From contig JAJEKV010000148.1 of the NCBI GenBank assembly GCA_021234155.1, positions 43,691 to 107,690 on the forward strand: 64,000 nt of DNA. The letters run 5' to 3'. A program made the translations under genes and the position numbers. The notes below the pieces were generated by a model that was given only the letters and a program-made list of their open reading frames with translations, was not told the origin of the DNA and did no database searches. Of this stretch, positions 33,075-41,912 are shown in pieces. Within the stretch, counting starts at the first letter, position 1. Each line of letters starts with the position of its first letter. Origin of the DNA: Isoetes taiwanensis. Its lineage: Eukaryota; Streptophyta; Lycopodiopsida; Isoetales; Isoetaceae.

Positions 33075-34690
33075 CTCTGCCTAAGTAAACAAGGCCATAA
33101 AAATTTGGACCATAATATCCAAATGTAAGGCTAGAAAAGTTAGGACCATAATATTCAAATGTAAGGCGACATTATGCTTTGCATAATAGTAGCATCACTA
33201 GGACATTGACATTGTTAATGTACATTAGGACAATATTCACATACTAAATCTTGAATTAATATTTTGACATTAGTATTTTACCACAACATTTTGAGCATGT
33301 AGCTATGATCTTTATCTATACGGAGGATGATAACTCCAGTTCATCATTTACAATGCTCACCTTATGCCCGGCCTCACAAAGAGTATAGCCTCACCAAACC
33401 TGCTCAGATGAATATTCTACTCTCACTCAGGTTTCCTATGAACAAGCACCATGTTGTTCTATTCAGCGCTCTCAGAGATACCAATGCAGCACTATCTAAC
33501 ATGAAGAAGCTGCTAGACGACGTTAAATCTTTAGATATTTTTGTCATAATAATAGTTTACAAAAATTGGATTATTATTGCATGCATTTCCCATTGCGGTC
33601 AAAAGATTTACATACTTCCAACATCATTACTAGTCTATATTTGTTGATATTTTTCTCTTTTTTGGGTTGCCCCTAGGGGGGCAAGCCCTTGTTTTGTGGG
33701 TTCATGGCATATTCTAAGTACATGCTAGTATATGCCACGAATATGCCAATGACTGCTAAAAACTTGCTATAGGGTGTAAATTGGCGGTCGTGGCTGTTCT
33801 TGGGCATCCATTCCGAAACCGGCTAACCGGATTCTTGTTCTTGAGCATCTCGGCTAAATGTATGCTTTATTTTTGTAGGTTAGAGGCCGAATCGTTCAGG
33901 CATTTAATAGCTAGATATTGCCCTCTGTTTTCTGTTGATATAACTCTCTTACCTTTGTTTTGCTTTTGTTGATGTGCAAATTGGTAATATGCAGATCTCA
34001 CCTTTCGAACCTTTCTTGGAGTTTGTGAAGCTTGTGAAGTTCAGTTCATTGTCCAAATAATTCGATGTTCATGTATGCTGAAGTTAATAAATGCTGATAT
34101 ATTTCTCTTGAACTATTGCTACGATTTTTGGGGTAATAGGTCCTGCTATATCTTTCCGTTAAATTCAGATTTGGATAGGTTTACATATCAAAAGTTGAGC
34201 TGCGACAAGCTATATTCTTAGGTGGTGGTTTGAGATCCCACACATTCTTGCACTTTCTTGTGATAGAAAAGGACAGCAGTGATCCAGATATCATACGTTG
34301 AAAGACCCTCTTGGTGCTTCTGCTCAGGTATCATGTGTTTTCTTGCTATAGTGTGGAAATAAACGCCTGAAGTAACAAGGGGCAGGATCCTTATTATTGA
34401 TTCCATGGTCCAGGTAAATTTGTTTGGAGGCCAGATTACGTCTTGGAAGAATGATAAAGGAGAGGAATTATTATTTGTGACTAGCAAGGTGGCCAGCTTA
34501 TAACTAAACAGCTTAATCCCCATGCAATTCATAAGAGGCTGCATTTTAATGGTGCTTGTTGAATGCACGTATCGACTTTGAAGCCACCTAAGGCTATCCG
34601 GTGGAATTCCAATTTGGTTTCCACAGTCGGGTTCTTGAACTGCACAATTTAGTCATTTTGTCTAGCGTTGACTTTTTTTCATATGATGAT
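33075..34690. other. Unassigned, with two exon-like frames
   Basis: 33,327-33,540 (+) reads KEYSLTKPAQMNILLSLRF, then NKHHVVLFSAL and NAALSNMKKLLDDVKSLDI. It has normal protein composition but I do not recognise it. 34,218-34,568 (-) contains MESIIRILPLVTSGVYF, faintly like a transporter loop of the NRT1/PTR family, too weak to call. The rest is AT-rich and non-coding. Confidence 0.3.
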
Positions 34691-34691
34691 A

Positions 34692-35411
34692 GTTCTCAAA
34701 CTTTGGACCCTTGGAGCCTCATGGATTTGCAAAGGAACAGAAGTGGGCCGTAGACGGTAATCCTTCACCTCTTTCGGTTGGGAACGCTAAGGTTTTTGCA
34801 GATCTCATATTATGCCAACTGTTGATGACCTTAAAATATGGCCTCACAAAGTCCCTTTGATTACCCTCTCCATTTTGCATCCGGATACAAAAACATCTTC
34901 TCGATGTTTTTGTTGATACCGCAGCCTTTGAGTCTGCGTCACGAAGTTAACCGGCAAGGGGTGGCGGGAACTTGACTCTAACTGCTCGTGTCAGAAATAC
35001 TAATAGCAAGCTATTTACTTTTACATTTGCTTTCCATACCTATTTCTGGATTTCAGATGTGAGGTAATGGGACTTGCATAGTGAATGCTTTTATTATTGA
35101 TTGTGTGTGTATTGTGCAAAGAACGAACTTTATTCTAGACTCCTAATTTCAATACAGCGAGGTACGAATTGAAGGTCTGGAGACTTTAGAATATATGGAC
35201 AATTTTCAGGAACGAGAGCGTTTTACTGAACAAGGAGATGCAATAACCTTTGATGGGGAGGTTTGCCACGTTCGTCTGCTTTTATACTATGTAAGTAGTT
35301 CCTTGATTTATATGTACAGCTGGCTGGTTGACAGGATTTATCTCTCTGCTCCAACAAAGCTTGCAATAATTGATCATGAAAAGAAAAGGACATTTGTACT
35401 GAAGAAAAGGG
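34692..35411 (+). pseudogene. Glucose-6-phosphate 1-epimerase (aldose-1-epimerase family) pseudogene
   Basis: Four exon-like blocks follow the order of the plant protein that interconverts alpha and beta glucose 6-phosphate. They are FSNFGPLEPHGFAKEQKWAV then, after a frameshift, PTVDDLKIWPHKVPL (34,692-34,905); LTLTARVRNTNSKLFTF and AFHTYFWISDV (34,972-35,063, donor GTAATG at 35,064); EVRIEGLETLEYMDNFQERE and RFTEQGDAITFDGE (35,158-35,260, acceptor TACAG); and VDRIYLSAPTKLAIIDHEKK RTFVLKK (35,327-35,411). The acceptor before VDRIYL reads GCTG instead of CAG, and the C-terminal WNPW segment is replaced by unrelated sequence. The N-terminal exons are absent. Hence a dead or heavily truncated copy. 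Confidence 0.82.
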
Positions 35412-35829
35412 GACGATCGATGCAGCTATTCAAGGATACAAGCAGTCTAAATACTCATGGGCCTACCCTTTGTGATCAAGCTTGGGCTGTTCTAGCTACA
35501 CGGCTTCTGGAATGATTCATTAAAGTACGTTTTTCTTTTCATGTTGTGTTGAACCAAGTTTCATCCCAGGCTAGAGATAAAGTTGTTGTACTAGAACTGC
35601 TCTTACCATCAAATAATCTGTTCACTCACTGTCAAGTGGGCATTTCAATCTTTGCCTGATGTTGTAGGCATGGGAAATATACTGATTTCTATAAAACTAC
35701 CATTCTTTGCAGAATCAGTTTGATATGATAAATGCATCTATATGATTTGGTATGCAGAAGTGGTCCACTTGGAGCAATAAAAGCTTGGCAACATGCTGCT
35801 GGTGTTGGTGTGATGGAAGGCATTTATAA

Positions 35830-36150
35830 GGGTAAAAGCATGTTAGGGTGTCCCTTAAAAAGTATTATTTAGTGACCAAAAAAGTACCTAAAAAGGTACC
35901 CAGGACTGGGTACTGGGTACCTGTGTAATATCCCAATAAAAGGTACATTCTAGAACTTTTATATATATTTTGGTCTCCGGTAGCATTATCTTTATCTTAA
36001 CTTTGAATATTAATGCGTCCTTGACTTTTATTTTGGATATTTGTACTAGTTTTAATGAAAATAAAAATGAGAAAGTACCCAGTTCTGAAGTACCTAGTGT
36101 ATGTACTTTTGCAGGTTCCAAAAGTGGTACACCCTAACATGCTTTTACCC
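35830..36150. mobile_element. 321-bp MITE, copy 2
   Basis: Same length and same terminal inverted repeat (GGGTAAAAGCATG...CATGCTTTTACCC) as 3,607-3,927, flanked by ATAA on both sides (35,826-35,829 and 36,151-36,154). The interior is diverged from copy 1, so the two insertions are not recent duplicates. Confidence 0.87.
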
Positions 36151-36154
36151 ATAA

Positions 36155-38900
36155 GCCATTGGACATGGTAAATGGCAACACAACTCCTAACCTAGAAAGT
36201 GTTGGTGTAAGTTCTGGTTAAATTCTGTTGCATTTTGTTATCTCCTGGCATGTATCTATTCTAGGTTTTGCTGCAGATGAAGCACACTGTTACAGAATGG
36301 TGTTGGTTCGTGGAATATCCACCTGTCATATGACTATATCATCTAACAAGCTTTTCAGCCCAGGTATATGGGGCATTGAACAAAGTAGAGGATCATGGGC
36401 AAGAATAGCAATTTCAATAAAATGCTAAGAATCAGAAACACGTGCTTTTCGCATTATATAACTGGTATCTACAAATTTTTTGCAGTTTCTTCAAGAAGCA
36501 CGCAGACTCAGGGTATTTAAGAGGGTAACCCACTTTGTTTTCCCTACAAGGTCATGGATGTTGCAAAGACAAAATTGTTGCACTTCCATCAAAACATTTT
36601 TTGCATACTGTCTTAAAATAAAAACTTTCCTTGAACGACCATCTCTTTGGATGATGGAAAGCCAGGATATAAGTCCCTTTCTATCTGCCCTAGTATGCTT
36701 TCCAACCTTAATATGAGTGGAGAATGGGAGGACGTTGCCCATTCACTAATCTGCAAGTTCATGCTTATTCGATTACTCCAATGCAAATATCTACAAAGTG
36801 TTTCACATGTATCTATAGAATGCTTACATTTTATAAATTAAATCCAGGCCATTGTAAAGGTATTTTTAACACTAGAACTTCTTTAATTTCCTTGGTTCTC
36901 CTAAACATTCAGCAGGTTTAAGTGCTAAAAAACAACAAGATCATGGCAAAAAATGCTAGGAGGCACAGAAAGGCGAATACAATGCCTCCCTTTCAAACTG
37001 TTATATCACAATCCTCTCTTGTTTCAGTAGAGAGATAAACACACTTAGATTCCGTCCTGTTGAACCTGCTCAAATCCTTAAAGATATTCACTGTAATTTT
37101 TCTGGAACTACAAGACAATCTTGTGCTTCAGTCTCTTGTCTCAGTATAAGATATACATACTTAGATTCCGTCTTTTGTGGAACCTTGCTCAAAGCCTTAT
37201 AGATATTCACTGTAATATTTTTGGAACTACAAGACAATCTTGCGCTTCAGTAATACTCATATATCATACTCTATTGGAGTATACATGTTCAACTTCAAGA
37301 TTTTTTGGCTATGATTGACTGCTTTTACATCCAGCGCCACCAAACACAACATAAGACCTCCAGGTTTTGTCGTAGTAAGTGGAATCACTGTAACAGTCTG
37401 GATCAGTAGAGAACTGAACCAAATACAAAGGTTCATACTCCTGCATTCCATCTAAGATGCCAATCATGAACAATGATGAGATCATCCACAGTCACTGCTA
37501 CTAACATTTTGTCAAATTGCCTGGCACTTGCATCCCTTTCATTTAGCTCTGCACCTTTCCTCCTCAAGCCATTTCTCTTGCAAGTCATCTAGAATATTCT
37601 GTTCATCATTCTGACTCCTGCAACTCCAACTCCAACTCTGTGAACTGGAACTTGGAACTAAGATTGCGACTGCAACTCCAACTGCAATATATGTCATTAG
37701 CAACACTTGTAGCTGCGAACCAATTGCAAGTAACCCAGTGGAATTTGGTTTACTGTTAGATGTGATTTTGTAACTGCCACTATACAAATAGTCTAACGCA
37801 TTTGAATGGATCAACTCGCAACTACAATTCATCAGTCCATTATGATACATCAAATTGATGTGTCAAACAATTACCCTCCTCATAGAGCATGAGCTACATG
37901 ATGGAAAATAGCATATGATAACCTTACCTTTTATGTCATGCACATGCGCATATGTTGAAAGCAATATTAGTAATGCCATTTATTCAAGTACGAAACCTAA
38001 ATTATGATCGGACTATCTTATACTGAAAGAATTAAAAAATAAGAAAATTTTTTAATCTATAAACTACAAAAATAAAAGATGCATCTAAATATCTTCCATG
38101 TCGCTTACTCTAATTCCCCATCTTGATTACATGGAGAATGCTCCCTCTGCATACAATGCTCCAAAGGTATGATATGTGTCTGCTCTTAATATAGAATATG
38201 ACAAGTCACGAAAATAACACCAAGAAATTCACATTAGTGGTAGAATCATATGCCTAACATGTTGTAGAACACAAAAACCTCTGTTCCCAAATTTTTTTGA
38301 TCTATCATGTGTACGCTTATGAAATATCCCAAGAAATTTTCACATATTGAAATTGACCTTATTCTTATACCGATGAAAATAATGTACAAGAATTTGAACC
38401 CATAAATCATAGAGTTATTCGTTGCACAATATTATTTATGTAAATTAGTTAGACGTATTATATTTCTTCCCTCAGTTCTATAAATTGACATGCACAACTT
38501 CATAAACAAAACTCTTGGTTAAGAAAATGACACCCTATATATTCACACACAAAAGATCGGGCGCGAAATGACGATTTAGAAACCATGAAAACACACTTTC
38601 ACGCCACGGGAGGGCAACCCCTTGTGCGCAGCACCTTGTTTCCTTTGTAAATTCTTGATGTATTAATATATTTCTCCTTCTAGCCTTCAAAAAAAAATAT
38701 ATATATATTTGTTGATAGCCCAACAACGCTAGGCATGTTTTCTAGTATAAGATAAGAATATGATGGAGAAATAGATAGGCGGATTTTTTTATTGAGTAGA
38801 CCTTGAACAAGTAGTTTTATGCATCGGACCATTAGAGACTCGATGACTAGGACTGACATCATGATGACCCGTGGGTGATGACTGGACATAGAAAACAGAG
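36155..38900. other. Unassigned; ~110-bp tandem duplication and one exon-like frame
   Basis: 37,028-37,255 is a tandem duplication (TTAGATTCCGTC ... GGAACTACAAGACAATCTTG twice). On the minus strand, after an acceptor-like GCAG near 37,445, a frame reads EYEPLYLVQFSTDPDCYSD and STYYDKTWRSYVVFGGAG (37,444-37,330); it looks like a genuine exon but the family is unknown to me. Elsewhere AT-rich, with a duplicated GCGTTAACGGATTTAAC at 38,904 and 38,951. Confidence 0.35.
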
Positions 38901-38916
38901 AAATGCGTTAACGGAT

Positions 38917-39738
38917 TTAACCTTTATTTAACACAGAAAGGACCTGGGCGTTAACGGATTTAACAAATTTGGTCAAAGATACCGGGCTGGCAGCTGCTAG
39001 TGCATCTGCATTGGCTACTACAATTGGACTTAAGATCATATAGCTGTAGCTCTTCATCTCAACCTTATGCTTCTGCACGGTGGACTTGCCGCTAGTGTGC
39101 GTCTCCACCTTAACGCTGCTCCAGAATACAGTTGCCACTGGATAAGGTTTACCGACTGCATCTCCATTGATTAGATACACATTGAACCATTTACAGACGT
39201 CCACCTTTTCTGAGGATGACATATTTGTCTCGAGTGTCTTGATTGCATCTTGAATCATATTTGTAATTTTTGTAGCCACTTCCTTGGCATTTGATGCACC
39301 CATTATGGACTCAACAGATTCAATGAAACCACAAATTTCGTTGAGGAGAGGCTTGCAGTCGATGGAGCTGCGCTCATAGGAATCACGTTGAAATATAGAC
39401 AAATAGGAATCACGTTGAAATAGGGACAAATAGGCACCATAGTTGGTAAGCTCTTTCAAAAACGAGTCGAAGCCTTTGGCTGCCTCCTCGTCGAGCTCTT
39501 GGCGAGTTGGGAACGTAGTAGGATTGGGAAGCGAGTTGGGCACGTAGCCCACGCTCACCATAGCTGTGCTGAAAAATGTAGAAATAACATTCTCGTGATA
39601 TTTAGCATCGGAAAATATTGTGGGTATTTCGTGATACTGGGCAGTTGAAGGTTCGGCTTTACAGGGTGGTAGCTTGGCAGGGGCACGTTGAAACAATTCC
39701 TTGTTACATTGTGCTTGCTCTGGAGTCAACAGATCCAT
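38917..39738 (-). CDS. 273-codon intact gene, unrecognised protein
   Basis: A single uninterrupted frame from ATG at 39,738 to TAA at 38,917, in a window where almost every other frame is broken. There is no signal peptide or membrane segment. Visible parts: a polar N terminus with PAKLPPCKAEPSTAQ; a duplicated LFQRDSYLSIFQRDSY caused by a 27-bp in-frame tandem repeat (39,378-39,431); a helical middle (AKEVATKITNMIQDAIKTLE); then a beta-like WFNVYLINGDAVGKPYP and WSSVKVETHTSGKS; and an Ala/Val-rich end (VANADALAAASP). I cannot name the family. The last codons contain AATAAA on the coding strand, and a 17-bp direct repeat straddles the stop, suggesting a recent C-terminal change. A TATA box lies 65 bp upstream, and a near-identical copy of the promoter sits at 26.4 kb. 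Confidence 0.75.
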   Translation of the reverse strand: MDLLTPEQAQCNKELFQRAPAKLPPCKAEPSTAQYHEIPTIFSDAKYHENVISTFFSTAMVSVGYVPNSLPNPTTFPTRQELDEEAAKGFDSFLKELTNYGAYLSLFQRDSYLSIFQRDSYERSSIDCKPLLNEICGFIESVESIMGASNAKEVATKITNMIQDAIKTLETNMSSSEKVDVCKWFNVYLINGDAVGKPYPVATVFWSSVKVETHTSGKSTVQKHKVEMKSYSYMILSPIVVANADALAAASPVSLTKFVKSVNAQVLSVLNKG

Positions 39739-39739
39739 C

Positions 39740-40200
39740 TGGAAATTGCAATGCTAGAAAAGGCAGCTGAAACGATATGAGACTTCATGAATGCCCAGGC
39801 TCTTTATAAAGGAATTCCTGAGTCCTCTTCATCGTAGGGAGGAATTGCAGATGGCCTCACATGGGACAATCCGATAAGAACAATCGCAATGCATAAGTGT
39901 ATTATTGAACCTCCAGCACATGGCACCGTACTGTAAGTTACTGTAGGGAAAAATTCTTATCAATCGATAAGAACAATCCGAATAAGTTAGACAATTGTAT
40001 TGTGCTTATTACACTAATAATCCTGTTCCGCTTACTCTTATTTGTACCCTCTCCATTCTTACCCTCCAACCTGTCCTCCCTTAATTGTTTCGTATAACCA
40101 GACTGTTATAAGCTGTTAATTGTTTGGTAAGTTATAACCATTACCAAACAAAGCCATTACCGACTGTTCGGTGCAATAAAGCCATTACCGAATGTACGGA
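39740..40200 (-). promoter_or_regulatory. Upstream region of the 273-codon gene, duplicated at 26.4 kb
   Basis: About 460 bp, almost identical to 26,371-26,832. It contains the TATA box and, further upstream, a segment (40,022-40,112) that recurs inverted at 40,390-40,482. Just before the ATG the minus strand reads TTTCCAG, so a 5' UTR intron acceptor at the start codon cannot be excluded. Confidence 0.6.
39802..39811 (-). promoter_or_regulatory. TATA box CTTTATAAAG
   Basis: The sequence is self-complementary. It lies about 65 bp upstream of the ATG at 39,738, predicting a 5' leader of roughly 35 nt on the minus strand. Confidence 0.6.
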
Positions 40201-40482
40201 CAAGAATGAAGTTGTCGACCTGGGAGACATAAAGACGTGGGGCCATCTAAAGTCGGACAAGCTAACTGACAGATCGAACAACCGGGCCTGGGTTGGAATT
40301 AAGTTACTGTCTAACAGATCTGCTGTTTGTGGACCGAAAAACCCAATTGTTTGATAACTTACAATTGATGCAAAGAACCAGCAGCTGCAAGCTTATAACA
40401 GTCTGGTTATACGAAACAATTAAGGAAGCACAGGTTGGAGGGTAAGAATGGAGAGGGTACAAATAAGAGTAAGCGGAACAGG
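40022..40482. repeat. Inverted repeat, ~90-bp arms
   Basis: 40,022-40,112 and 40,390-40,482 are inverted copies (CCGCTTACTCTTATTTGTAC; GTATAACCAGACTGTTATAA). The ~280-bp spacer includes copies of CCATTACCAAACAAAGCC-type words common in MITE termini. No ORF of interest. Confidence 0.75.
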
Positions 40483-40531
40483 AAGCATCAGAAGCAGAAT
40501 CATGGCGAAGGCAGAAGCAGCAGTAAATTTG

Positions 40532-40601
40532 AACGATGATGCATATCCTTGCCATTGTATCATCGTACGATGATACAATGGCAAGGATATGCATCATCGT
40601 T
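40532..40601. repeat. 70-bp perfect palindrome
   Basis: Arms of 35 bp meet without spacer at 40,566/40,567 (centre CATCGTACGATG). The left arm runs AACGATGATGCATATCC... and the right arm ends ...GGATATGCATCATCGTT. No mismatch was found. Confidence 0.9.
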
Positions 40602-41114
40602 GAAATTTTTGCCAACATCCCAGTGACATTTATTAGTGCATTTAAGGCCAAGCATATCTTTTCTACATGTATATTCCTCACCATTGAATCCCACTACCAA
40701 AACATCCAGGAAATAATGGAATTAGACAAGCATATCTCTCCTCACATGTCTATTCCTCACCTGCCAGAACATCCATGATAGTGGTCATATTGGTCATGTG
40801 GTCGCCAAACATGCCCATCTTATAGTTTAAGCACGTGGTTTGAGACAATCTCATTTCATATGCATGGTTTTAATTATATGCCAATTTAATTTTTAATAGA
40901 AATCCCTCATTTAGATGTTTAAGCGCTTGTTTAAGAAATATAGGCTTGTGAAATGTCGAACAAAATGGGTCTTATCAAGAAATTGAAATGGACATTTAGA
41001 TGTCTAATAGTGGACTAAAATTTGATAGTTAACTTTTGAACCCACTTTATCCAATAGTCTTAATTTATAGAATAATTAATTTAAAGTGCAATTCATTCAT
41101 TGGTGGCCTTCCAT

Positions 41115-41121
41115 TATAAAA
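41115..41121 (+). promoter_or_regulatory. TATA box of the cysteine-rich peptide gene
   Basis: TATAAAA, 39-45 bp upstream of the ATG at 41,160. This implies a leader of only about 10-15 nt, and shows that an in-frame ATG at 41,100 lies upstream of the TATA box and is not the start. Confidence 0.65.
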
Positions 41122-41159
41122 GCGTATGCTCCTTGCTCAGGAAATGGCAAGAAGTGAAG

Positions 41160-41423
41160 ATGAAGAAGTCTATAATCATATTAGCCCTTATAATTCTAGC
41201 AATGTTGTTGCTTCCAATGGCTACTGCTGCGCCTTGTGATGCTGAGGATGATGTATGTCCTACTTCTGGACTACATTACAAGGCGTCATCGCACAACTGT
41301 GAAGATCATGGCGGCAAGCGATATGGCTATAGGGGAACATGCTACGACATACGCCAAATTGGGAACAACCTTGAAGGTGGTTGTTGCTATATTACTCGAA
41401 ATGGTATATTGTCACTGAAGTAA
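41160..41423 (+). CDS. Secreted six-cysteine peptide, 87 residues
   Basis: The protein starts MKKSIIILALIILAMLLLP, a strong signal peptide with cleavage expected around residues 22-25 (ATAA before PCDAE). The mature part, about 63 residues, has cysteines at full-length positions 26, 33, 47, 61, 75 and 76, giving C-X6-C-X13-C-X13-C-X13-CC. The regular 13-residue spacing and terminal CC pair suggest three disulphides. Charge is near neutral and residues 38-60 are rich in His, Gly, Tyr and Arg. No defensin, snakin, LTP, hevein or RALF signature fits, so it is called only a secreted cysteine-rich peptide, presumably apoplastic and possibly defensive or signalling. It is a single exon with TATA box and poly(A) signals close by, and intact in a window of broken genes. 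Confidence 0.82.
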   Translation: MKKSIIILALIILAMLLLPMATAAPCDAEDDVCPTSGLHYKASSHNCEDHGGKRYGYRGTCYDIRQIGNNLEGGCCYITRNGILSLK

Positions 41424-41434
41424 ACAATGAGAAG

Positions 41435-41450
41435 AATAAAAATCAATAAA
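41435..41450 (+). terminator. Poly(A) signals after the peptide gene
   Basis: Two AATAAA hexamers (41,435-41,440 and 41,445-41,450) lie 12-27 bp after the TAA. They fit a compact transcript. Confidence 0.6.
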
Positions 41451-41891
41451 TAATGGAGGAAGCTATGGGCTTCCGAGGAATGTCTAAATAAGTTTATTTC
41501 ATATGAAGAAAATGTATTTTGTAGTTGTGTCTATATAATATATATATCTATGGACTACTTTGTTATGCGCATGTGTCCACTATCTAGTTATTGTTTCTAT
41601 CTCTTATGATACATTTTGTTTGCTTACTTCATTTAATCATATGTAAGTGTTAACTACTTTGCATTTTGATTTGCCCCGCTCTCCATGAATCTTGTGTCGC
41701 GAGGAAGCTTGTTATCTTTACATCTTCTGAAGTAGTTTTTTGGAAGGAGTAATTTCAATGACAGCGAAATTTGTTATGAAATTTTTGGTGACCTGGCATG
41801 AGTGGCGCCGCCCGAATGCGCTCAAAATTTCTTCATGGTCATTGAAATTCTCAAAGCCCACAGAACCATGAGAATTTTGGCAGTTCAACTG

Positions 41892-41912
41892 GCGCTGTTG
41901 CCGCGGGATTCA
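41892..41912 (+). other. Possible primer-binding site of a Ty3/gypsy (Tat/Athila-type) element
   Basis: TGGCGCTGTTGCCGCGGGAT resembles the TGGCGCCGTTGCCGGGGA motif that follows the 5' LTR in plant Tat/Athila elements, with one substitution and one insertion. Its reverse complement looks like a tRNA 3' end finishing in CCA. The LTR itself was not delimited. Confidence 0.4.

Noticed and set aside
34218-34568. NRT1/PTR transporter fragment
   Set aside because: Only a short RILP-like string resembles the family; too weak.
41100-41159. Upstream in-frame start of the cysteine-rich peptide
   Set aside because: It lies before the TATA box, and would put 20 polar residues before the signal peptide.
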